Shown here: positions 26,244-32,876 of the stretch, piece by piece
Position numbering within the stretch: position 1 is the stretch's first letter
Layout: each line of letters opens with the position of its first letter
NCBI RefSeq assembly: GCF_009208555.1
Contig: NZ_WFLI01000026.1
Coordinates: 1-64,000 of the forward strand
DNA length: 64,000 nucleotides
Reading direction: 5' to 3'
Source of the DNA: Janthinobacterium violaceinigrum
GTDB taxonomy: Bacteria; Pseudomonadota; Gammaproteobacteria; Burkholderiales; Burkholderiaceae_D
Position numbers and translations under genes: made by a program
Notes under the pieces: generated by a model
Seen by the model: only the letters and a program-made list of their open reading frames with translations
Databases searched by the model: none
What the model was told of the DNA's origin: nothing

Positions 26244-28646
26244 ATGCGTCTGGTTCTTCCCCTGTTGGCCCGTCCCCTTCTGCTCACCCTGTTGGCCGCC
26301 GCCCTGCCCGCCGCCCATGCGGCCCCTTCCACCACCGCGCCCACGCCCATCACCCTGGACCAGGCCATGGCCGATCCCGACTGGATCGGCACGCCCGTCG
26401 AAGCGGCATGGTGGGGCTGGAATGGCCAGCTGTATTACAAGCAGAAGCGCCTCGGTTCGCCCCTGCGCGACACGTTCCAGGTCGCCGGCGCGAACGCCAG
26501 ACTCAATAGCGGCAAGAAAATCGACGACGCGCAACTGGCCAACCTCGATGGCCAGCAAATGGTCGTCAACCGGACCGGCACGCGCGCCATCCTGCTGCGC
26601 AACGGCGACTTGTTCGAGCGCGACCTGAAAAGCGGCGCCCTGACGCAGATCACGCGCGGCGTCTCCGCCATCAGCGACCCGCAATACTCGAGCGACGGCG
26701 GCGCCGTGCAATACCGCAGCGGCACCGACTGGTTCAGCTGGAACCGGCTTGACCGCCTGAGCGCCCCCGTCGCCCTGCTGCGCGCGGCCAAGGACCCGGA
26801 CGCCAAGCCGGAAGCGGATGCCCTGCGCGAACTGCAACTGCGCCTGATCGTCAACCTGGCGCGCCAGAAGGAAGACCGCGACACGAGCCGCGAGCGCCGC
26901 CACGAAGAGCGCCGCCTGGACAGCACGCGCGCGCCGGAGCCGATCTACCTGGGCGAGAAAGTCACCATTTCCGGCAGCGCCCTGTCGCCGGACGGCCGCT
27001 GGCTGCTGTTCGTCACGCAAGACAAGGCAGCCGAGAAGGGCAAGCTGGGCAAGCTGGCCCGCTACATCACGGAAACGGGCTACCCGGAAGCGGACGACGA
27101 GCGCACGCGCGTGGGCCGCAACATGCCCATCGCGCAAAGCCTGAAGCTGGCCGACCTGCGCACGGGCCAGGTGCGCGAGATCGCTGTCGACAATCTGCCC
27201 GGCATCGCCACCGACCCGCTGGCCTCGCTGCGTGCCGAACAGAAGCTGCCGCCGCTGAAAGGCAACCGTCCCGTGCGCGTCGACGCCCAGCGCGACGGCA
27301 TCGCCTGGACCGACGACGGTTCCAAGGTGGCCGTGCGCATCCGCGCCATCGACAACAAGGACCGCTGGATCGCCAATGTCGACCTGGCCAATGGCGCCCT
27401 CGTGCCCGTGCACCGCGTCAGCGACACGGCCTGGGTCAACCGCCGCGCCGACGAATTCGGCTGGCTGCCCGACAACGCCACCCTGTGGTATCTGTCCGAG
27501 GAAAGCGGCTACGCCCACCTGTACGCGAAGACGGGCGCGGCCCCCGCGCGCGCTTTGACCAGCGGCAAGTGGGAAGTGAGCAATGTGGAATGGAGCCGCG
27601 ACGGCAAGCATGCTTACTTCATGTGCAACCCGCAGGCGCCGGGCACGTATGAAGTGTGCGCCAGCACGGCCAAGGACGGCGGCGCGCGCGAAATCACGCA
27701 GCTGAAAGGCGTGGAAAACTTCGGCCTGTCGCCCGACGGCGGCAAGCTGCTGCTGCGCTATTCGACCAGCTATATGCCGGCCCAGCTGGCCACGGTGGCC
27801 GTCTCGGGCGGCAAGGCCAATCTCCTCACCGATACGCGCAGCGAAGCCTTCAAGGCCCGCAACTGGGTCATGCCGGAACTGGTGCAAGTGCCGTCCACGC
27901 ATGGCGCGGCGCCCATCTGGGCCAAGCTGTACCGTCCAGCCCAGCTGGAAGCAGGCAAGAAATATCCCATCGTCATGTTCGCCCACGGCGCCGGCTACCT
28001 GCAGAACGTGACCGAACGCTACCCCGTGTATTTCCGCGAGCAGATGTTCCACAACCTGCTGGTGGAGCAAGGCTACATCGTGCTCGACGTCGACTACCGC
28101 GCCTCGCTCGGGTACGGCAGCGCCTGGCGCACGGCCATCTACCGCCAGATGGGCCACCCGGAACTGGAAGATTTCATCGACGGCGCCAATTGGCTGGCAC
28201 AGCAGCACCAGGGCGACATCCAGAACGTGGGCATCTATGGCGGCAGCTACGGCGGCTTCATGAGCCTGATGGCCCTGATGCGCGCGCCGGACGTCTTCAA
28301 GTCGGGCGCCGCGCTGCGTCCCGTGACGGACTGGACGACGTATAACCACGAGTACACGGCCAACATCCTGAACACGCCGGACGTCGATCCGCAAGCGTAT
28401 CGAGTCTCGTCGCCGATCGAATACGCGGACAAGCTGACGGGCAACCTGCTGATCGCCCACGGCATGATCGACGACAACGTGTTTTACCAGGATTCCGTGC
28501 GCCTGTCGCAGCGCCTGATCGAGCTGAAAAAGGATAACTGGGAAATGGCCAGCTATCCGATGGAGCGCCACGGCTTCGTGCAGCCGGAAGCGTGGTATGA
28601 CGAGTACCGGCGGATTTACCAATTATTCCAGCGCACGCTGAAGTAA
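26244..28646 (+). CDS. S9 family prolyl oligopeptidase (DPP4/acylaminoacyl-peptidase type), secreted
   Basis: 800 residues. A signal peptide (cleavage near AHA-APST) is followed by a beta-propeller-like N-terminal domain with S-DG repeats (SPDGRWLLFV, WSRDGKHAYF, SPDGGKLLLRY), then the alpha/beta-hydrolase. Catalytic triad: Ser668 in GIYGGSYGGF, Asp743 in HGMIDDNVF and His776 in MERHGF. It cleaves short peptides in the periplasm. TAGAAT -10 candidate at about 26186. Followed by a palindromic repeat at 28651-28716. Confidence 0.95.
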   Translation: MRLVLPLLARPLLLTLLAAALPAAHAAPSTTAPTPITLDQAMADPDWIGTPVEAAWWGWNGQLYYKQKRLGSPLRDTFQVAGANARLNSGKKIDDAQLANLDGQQMVVNRTGTRAILLRNGDLFERDLKSGALTQITRGVSAISDPQYSSDGGAVQYRSGTDWFSWNRLDRLSAPVALLRAAKDPDAKPEADALRELQLRLIVNLARQKEDRDTSRERRHEERRLDSTRAPEPIYLGEKVTISGSALSPDGRWLLFVTQDKAAEKGKLGKLARYITETGYPEADDERTRVGRNMPIAQSLKLADLRTGQVREIAVDNLPGIATDPLASLRAEQKLPPLKGNRPVRVDAQRDGIAWTDDGSKVAVRIRAIDNKDRWIANVDLANGALVPVHRVSDTAWVNRRADEFGWLPDNATLWYLSEESGYAHLYAKTGAAPARALTSGKWEVSNVEWSRDGKHAYFMCNPQAPGTYEVCASTAKDGGAREITQLKGVENFGLSPDGGKLLLRYSTSYMPAQLATVAVSGGKANLLTDTRSEAFKARNWVMPELVQVPSTHGAAPIWAKLYRPAQLEAGKKYPIVMFAHGAGYLQNVTERYPVYFREQMFHNLLVEQGYIVLDVDYRASLGYGSAWRTAIYRQMGHPELEDFIDGANWLAQQHQGDIQNVGIYGGSYGGFMSLMALMRAPDVFKSGAALRPVTDWTTYNHEYTANILNTPDVDPQAYRVSSPIEYADKLTGNLLIAHGMIDDNVFYQDSVRLSQRLIELKKDNWEMASYPMERHGFVQPEAWYDEYRRIYQLFQRTLK

Positions 28647-28650
28647 AAAC

Positions 28651-28716
28651 TGGGGTCAGACCCCCGCCTGCGCTAGCGTCAAGCTTTGCGTTAACTGTGT
28701 TGGGGGTCTGACCCCA
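28651..28716. repeat. GGGGTCAGACCC-type inverted repeat
   Basis: Perfect 15-bp arms TGGGGTCAGACCCCC (28651-28665) and its reverse complement (28702-28716) around a 36-base loop. Each arm is itself nearly palindromic (GGGGTC-AGACCCC). It lies four bases after the S9 peptidase stop and is convergent with the cytochrome c peroxidase gene. A related element lies after gdhA (43825-43855) and a degenerate one near 63850. Confidence 0.8.
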
Positions 28717-28736
28717 AACAACCGCCAGGCAATCAC

Positions 28737-29732
28737 TCAGTCAAACGGCAGGGGCCGCGGCGTCGAATCCGACGATGGCGGCAGGACCGGCAGCACGATG
28801 TGCGGCTGCTTGCCCGTCAAGGTCTTCAGGAAGGCCACCAGCTTGGCGTTCTCGTCCGGCGTAAAGGTGCGGCCCAGCTGCAGCCGGCCCATCACGTCGA
28901 CGGCTTGCGTCAGGGTGGCCGCCTCGCCATCGTGGAAGTAGGGATACGTCAATTCCACGTTGCGCAGGGTGGGTACCTTGAAGTTGAAACGGTCCCCATC
29001 CTTGCCCGTCACGGCCGAACGTCCCTCCGCCGTCATCGCCGTCTTGTACGGCTCGACGACACCCATTTTCTGGAAGGTGTTGCCGCCCACGGCGGGGCCG
29101 TTGTGACAGGCGATGCAGCCGCTCGATTTAAATAACTGGTAGCCGGCCAGCTCGTCTTTCGTCAGCGCGCTTTTCTTGCCCGACAGCCATTGGTCAAAGC
29201 GGGAGCCGGGCGTCACCAACACTTCCTCGAAGGCGGCGATGGCGCGCGTGACTTGCTCGATGGTCAGCTTGTCCTGGCCAAACACCTGTCTGAATTCCGC
29301 GCGGTAGGCGGGAATCGAGGCCAGCACGTCGATGGCCAGCTCGTGCGTGAACGCCATTTCGCCGGGATTGGCGATGGGGCCGCCCGCCTGCTCCTGCAAG
29401 TCCTTGGCGCGGCCATCCCAGAATTGCGCCACGTTCATGCTGGAATTGAGCACCGTGGGCGAATTGATAGGGCCGCGCTGCCAGTTGTGGCCGATCGAGG
29501 TCTTGATGTTATCGGTGCCGCCCATGCTCAGGTTATGGCAGCTATTGCAGGAAATAAAGCCGGAACGCGACAGGCGCGGGTCGAAAAACAGTTTTTTGCC
29601 CAGCTCGACCATCGCCGGATTGGCCACCTTGGCGGCCGTGATCGGCTGGATCGGTTCCCTTTCGGCGGCGTGCAGCACGTTGCCGAAAGTCAGGCTGGCG
29701 AGGAAGAGGAAGGGGGATAAGGTGCGGCGCAT
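28737..29732 (-). CDS. Di-heme cytochrome c peroxidase (MauG/CcpA family)
   Basis: 331 residues: signal peptide ending LHA-AERE, then two c-type heme motifs CNSCH (about residue 62) and CIACH (about 207), spacing typical of bacterial di-heme peroxidases. GINSPTVLN-like and VPTLRNVELTYPYFHDG (with the distal Met/His region) segments follow the family. It reduces hydrogen peroxide to water in the periplasm using cytochrome c electrons. An FNR-like box lies about 105 bp upstream (29831-29844), matching the known low-oxygen control of such genes. Confidence 0.93.
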   Translation of the reverse strand: MRRTLSPFLFLASLTFGNVLHAAEREPIQPITAAKVANPAMVELGKKLFFDPRLSRSGFISCNSCHNLSMGGTDNIKTSIGHNWQRGPINSPTVLNSSMNVAQFWDGRAKDLQEQAGGPIANPGEMAFTHELAIDVLASIPAYRAEFRQVFGQDKLTIEQVTRAIAAFEEVLVTPGSRFDQWLSGKKSALTKDELAGYQLFKSSGCIACHNGPAVGGNTFQKMGVVEPYKTAMTAEGRSAVTGKDGDRFNFKVPTLRNVELTYPYFHDGEAATLTQAVDVMGRLQLGRTFTPDENAKLVAFLKTLTGKQPHIVLPVLPPSSDSTPRPLPFD

Positions 29733-29830
29733 GGTCTAACTCCTGGAAACATTCCCGAATCGGCGGCACGCGCCGGCGGGGGAATGCAGCACGCCGGCCC
29801 GGTTGCCACCCGTACATCGCAGATTGGATG

Positions 29831-29844
29831 TTGATTTATATTAA
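29831..29844. promoter_or_regulatory. FNR/ANR-like box upstream of cytochrome c peroxidase
   Basis: TTGAT-TTAT-ATTAA matches TTGAT-N4-ATCAA at nine of ten positions. It lies in the gap between the divergent peroxidase gene and a lipoprotein gene. Ccp genes in other proteobacteria are FNR/ANR targets. Confidence 0.5.
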
Positions 29845-29940
29845 CTTTGACGAGTTGATAATGAAAATGACCGGGATCAAGGATAGGCCAACCGACGAAT
29901 CGTGCTTGCCATTTGGGCAAGCGTGGCACATGATGAGGGC

Positions 29941-30378
29941 ATGCACACGCCAACCTCCCCCACCCTGTTACCGCTGCTGCGCGCCGCCTGCGCCGCCATC
30001 GTGCTACTGGCCACCAGTGCCTGCGGCAGCCCTCCCGCACAAGATGCGGCGCCCGCCCCCGGCAATGCCGGCTTGCTGGCGCAAATCCAGGCGGAAGCGG
30101 GCAACGCTGCCTGCGATTCCACCCAGCAATGCCAGACCATCGCCATCGGCGCCAAGGCCTGCGGCGGGCCCGAGCGCTACCTGGCCTGGTCCAGCAAGGA
30201 AAATGACGGCAAGAAACTCAAGGCCTTGGTCCAGGCGCACGCCGAGGCGAGCCGCAAGCAGCAGCAAGCGGATGGCATGATGTCCACCTGCTCCATCGTC
30301 ACGGACCCGGGCGCCACGTGCCAGGCGGGACGCTGCGTGCTGCAAAAGAGCGGCCTGGGCGGCAGCTCGGCCATGTAA
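29941..30378 (+). CDS. Small lipoprotein, function unknown
   Basis: 145 residues with lipoprotein signal and lipobox TSAC (ATSACGSPP). The mature part has seven further Cys, probably forming disulfides (NAACDSTQQCQTIAIGAKACGG, STCSIV, ATCQAGRC), typical of a secreted protein. I do not recognise the family. ATG at 29941 is used; Shine-Dalgarno is too close (GAGGGC), and in-frame GTG codons at 29902 and 29923 are alternatives, but the signal peptide fits the ATG. Confidence 0.7.
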   Translation: MHTPTSPTLLPLLRAACAAIVLLATSACGSPPAQDAAPAPGNAGLLAQIQAEAGNAACDSTQQCQTIAIGAKACGGPERYLAWSSKENDGKKLKALVQAHAEASRKQQQADGMMSTCSIVTDPGATCQAGRCVLQKSGLGGSSAM

Positions 30379-30402
30379 AAAAAGCCGCTGGTTCAGCGGC
30401 TT
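30376..30402 (-). terminator. Rho-independent terminator
   Basis: Minus strand: AAGCCGCTG-aac-CAGCGGCTT followed by TTTTTT. It lies 23 bases after the stop of the minus-strand gene and also abuts the end of the lipoprotein gene on the plus strand, where no T tract exists. Confidence 0.85.
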
Positions 30403-30424
30403 GTGAGGTGCTGTAACGGTTCAG

Positions 30425-31195
30425 TCAAGACTGCAATTGCAAGGTCTTCACGATCTTGCTTTCCACTTTCTCGCCCGCGCCCGAAGTGGTGTTCCGGCTC
30501 TCCTTGCGCAACAACAATAAACGGTCGCCTTGCACGCCATATTGGCGCGTCTCGTCCGTCTTTTGCGTAAAGCTGACGACGACAAAGGCGCGCCCGCTGA
30601 CGTCGATATGGAACTGGCTGGCCAGCGGCGTGCCGTCGGCGGCGATCCACACCTCGATGCCGCCGTCGAACTTCTTCACATATTTGCGGTCCTTTTCCGG
30701 CACCTTGTCGAGCGACAAGGTGAAGCTGAGCAGGCGCGCCGGCTTGCCCTTGTAGCTGTCGGCCTTCTCGCTGCTGAACACGGCTTCATCGATTTCGCGC
30801 GACAGGGCGCCCGCCGCCGACACCATGGCCCGCAACTCCGTCGCCTTCATTTCTCCCAGCGCAAAGCCGATTGGCGTCTTGACCTTCGGGTCTTTCACCT
30901 TGGCGCGCTGCTCGGCTTCCACTTTTGCCAGCAAATCCTTGCCGTAGAGCACTTGCAAACCCGCCGGCCCGCTCTCGACAGCCACCGTGGCCTGGCCGCT
31001 ATCCTCTTCCGCCTCCTTGCCCTCGCCCTCCTTGCGCCAGCTTTTCGATTCCACCTGGGCCTTGACGGGCGAGAGTCCCTGCAAGCGCGCCAGCGCCGCA
31101 TTCAAATCGGCCAGGCCATCGGCCCGCGCCGTTCCGCACACCATACTGAACAAGCCGGCCACCGCCAGCCACTGCACGCCATCACGTCCTTGCAT
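30425..31195 (-). CDS. Secreted protein, function unknown
   Basis: 256 residues. A signal peptide (MQGRDGVQWLAVAGLFSMV... cleaved near ARA-DGL) precedes a mostly beta region: RLLSFTLSLDKVPEKDR, GGIEVWIAADGTPL, SQFHIDVSGRAFVVVSF. The layout resembles lipid-sorting or DUF-type periplasmic proteins, but I cannot name it. The start at 31195 has GGGGA seven bases upstream. Longer readings to 31543 run antisense through tRNA-Phe and its terminator and are rejected. Confidence 0.75.
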   Translation of the reverse strand: MQGRDGVQWLAVAGLFSMVCGTARADGLADLNAALARLQGLSPVKAQVESKSWRKEGEGKEAEEDSGQATVAVESGPAGLQVLYGKDLLAKVEAEQRAKVKDPKVKTPIGFALGEMKATELRAMVSAAGALSREIDEAVFSSEKADSYKGKPARLLSFTLSLDKVPEKDRKYVKKFDGGIEVWIAADGTPLASQFHIDVSGRAFVVVSFTQKTDETRQYGVQGDRLLLLRKESRNTTSGAGEKVESKIVKTLQLQS

Positions 31196-31272
31196 CGCCG
31201 TATCCCCATGTCGCATATGGATGCCAAAACACCATGTTTTGGCCATCTGTTGCATTTGAACACAGCTTCCTC

Positions 31273-31302
31273 TGGTCAGGTGGAATCTCTTTCTGCTATA
31301 AT
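31273..31302 (+). promoter_or_regulatory. tRNA-Phe copy 2 promoter
   Basis: TGGTCA (-35, 31273-31278), 18-base spacer, perfect TATAAT (-10, 31297-31302). The sequence from the -10 region to the tRNA matches copy 1 but the -35 region differs. Confidence 0.6.
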
Positions 31303-31312
31303 TCGCCGCCTT

Positions 31313-31388
31313 GGCCTGGTAGCTCAGTCGGTAGAGCAGAGGATTGAAAATCCTTGTGTCGGTGGTTCGATTCCGCCCCGGGCCACCA
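31313..31388 (+). tRNA. tRNA-Phe (GAA), copy 2
   Basis: 76 bases, identical to copy 1 at 22351-22426, including encoded CCA and anticodon GAA. The identity extends from 31292 to 31393 with one mismatch, forming a direct repeat with copy 1. Confidence 0.98.
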
Positions 31389-31394
31389 AGAATT

Positions 31395-31428
31395 AAAAAA
31401 AACGCCACCTTCGGGTGGCGTTTTTTTT
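31395..31428 (+). terminator. Terminator of tRNA-Phe copy 2
   Basis: 15-bp stem: eight A then CGCCACC, a ttcg loop, and GGTGGCG then eight T. Same core as the copy 1 terminator. Confidence 0.92.
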
Positions 31429-31521
31429 GTCCGGCACCGCCGCAACACCCTACGCGCGACTTTTTTCTGCCGCCGCTGAATCCCTTGTGCGAAAATGCCC
31501 CATCCCCCCTGGATGGTGCGC

Positions 31522-32664
31522 ATGATGACAAAACTCGCCGCAATCATAACTGGAATGACACTGCTGCTGGCTGCTTGCAAGCCCGCAGCCACGGCACCTG
31601 CGCATGATATTCCTGCGGCAATGAGCGAGACCGCGACCACCCTGCTGCAGTCGAAACTGCTGCACGCGACTTCGATTGCCGTCGTTTACCGGGGCCAGGA
31701 ATTCATTCTGCATCAAGGCGAGCTGGAGACCGGCAAAGCCAATCCGCCGAACGATGCGACGCTGTATGAAATCGGCTCAGTCAGCAAGACTTTTGCGGGC
31801 CTGCTGCTGGCGAACGCCGTGCTCGACGGGAAGGCGTCGCTCGACGATCCCATACAAAAGTACCTGCCGGCCGCCTACCCGAACCTGCAGTCGCAGGGGC
31901 AGCCCGTGCGCTTGCGCCACTTGATCACGCACACGAGCAATATGCCGGGCATGCTGCCACTGCAGGTGAACACCGTATTGAAGGATTTCACGGCGCACGC
32001 CACGCCGGCAAAGCTCAATGCCGCCTACGCCGGCTACGGACAACGGCAATTCTGGCAGGACTTGCACACAGTCAGCCTCAACGGTCCGCTGGGCAAGGAC
32101 TACGCATATTCAAGCGCCGGTACCGAACTCGTTGCGCACGTTCTCGAAACCATCTACGGCATGCCCTATGAAGTCCTGCTCACGCAATTGCTCGCGCGCG
32201 AAGCCGGCATGCACGATACCAGGCTGAGCCTCGCAGCCAAGGATAGCGGCCGGCTGGCGCCCGGCTACCACAGCGACAATCCCGTCATCACGACACCGAT
32301 GCCGCAACTGCCCTGGGGGGCGGCCGGCAACCTGAAGTCGACCATGCCGGACATGGCGAAATACCTGCGCCTGCAATTGAGCGCCCATCCCGCGGTCGCC
32401 GAATCGCACAAGCCGCTGGTACGCTTTCAGGACGACTTCAGCATAGGTTACTTCTGGAACATCGGCACGAACCGCCAGCTGGGCACGCATTATGTACACC
32501 ATGGCGGCGTGCCGCGTGCGCAAGGCTACGCCTATATCGTTCCCCAATATCAGCTCGGGGTCTACATCATCACCAACCAGAGCGGCGACGCTACCGCCGG
32601 CGCCATGGAAAGCGCGCTCGCGCCTATTTTCGATACCGTGGCCTCCATGGAAAGCGCGCAGTAA
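31522..32664 (+). CDS. Beta-lactamase-family serine hydrolase, lipoprotein
   Basis: 380 residues. The lipobox LLAAC (MTLLLAAC) suggests membrane anchoring. The class C beta-lactamase / DD-peptidase fold is shown by SxxK in IGSVSKTFAG (about residue 93), the YxS/N element YAYSSAG, and HHGG near the C-terminus. AmpC-like D-ala carboxypeptidases, esterases and true lactamases share this fold; the product could be a lactamase, EstB-type esterase or peptidase. It sits alone between tRNA-Phe copy 2 and a decayed copy of that tRNA's 3' part, and reads as slightly less GC-rich than its neighbours, which fits acquired cargo. Confidence 0.85.
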   Translation: MMTKLAAIITGMTLLLAACKPAATAPAHDIPAAMSETATTLLQSKLLHATSIAVVYRGQEFILHQGELETGKANPPNDATLYEIGSVSKTFAGLLLANAVLDGKASLDDPIQKYLPAAYPNLQSQGQPVRLRHLITHTSNMPGMLPLQVNTVLKDFTAHATPAKLNAAYAGYGQRQFWQDLHTVSLNGPLGKDYAYSSAGTELVAHVLETIYGMPYEVLLTQLLAREAGMHDTRLSLAAKDSGRLAPGYHSDNPVITTPMPQLPWGAAGNLKSTMPDMAKYLRLQLSAHPAVAESHKPLVRFQDDFSIGYFWNIGTNRQLGTHYVHHGGVPRAQGYAYIVPQYQLGVYIITNQSGDATAGAMESALAPIFDTVASMESAQ

Positions 32665-32684
32665 GCCGGTCCTTGTTGGACAAG

Positions 32685-32724
32685 TCCTTGCGCCGGCAGT
32701 TCAATTGCGCCCCGGGCCAGCAAG
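32685..32724 (+). pseudogene. Decayed 3' fragment of tRNA-Phe
   Basis: Forty bases aligned without gaps to the 3' part of tRNA-Phe copy 2 (31351-31390) with 33 identities, including twelve consecutive bases CGCCCCGGGCCA and the CAAG after it. It begins at the anticodon-stem 3' strand. There is no 5' half. It is followed by its own terminator-like hairpin, as the intact gene is. Confidence 0.75.
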
Positions 32725-32743
32725 CATTCGGCAAGCCATGAAA

Positions 32744-32772
32744 AAAAAAGCCAACCTTGGCCTGGCTTTTTT
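32744..32772 (+). terminator. Terminator-like hairpin after tRNA fragment
   Basis: AAAAAAGCCA (32744-32753) pairs with TGGCTTTTTT (32763-32772); an alternative stem GCCAA-cc-TTGGC (32750-32761) competes. It ends 104 bases before fadE. Confidence 0.7.
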
Positions 32773-32876
32773 CCTCGGTACTGTCACGCTGGCGGGCTTC
32801 GTCCGTATGCGCTGTACCGCACAGTAACGTTCGCCAGATCGGCCTACCCTGTAGCTATTAAACAGGGAGATATCGC

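Noticed and set aside
30425..31543. Minus-strand frame extended upstream of 31195 through tRNA-Phe
   Set aside because: The extension encodes the GRNRTTDTRIF-type peptide, which is simply antisense tRNA-Phe plus its terminator, a familiar annotation artefact. The real gene starts at 31195 with a Shine-Dalgarno and signal peptide.
31522..32664. Calling the serine hydrolase an antibiotic-resistance gene
   Set aside because: SxxK, YxS and HxG motifs only define the fold; esterases and DD-peptidases share them and the family cannot be settled by eye.
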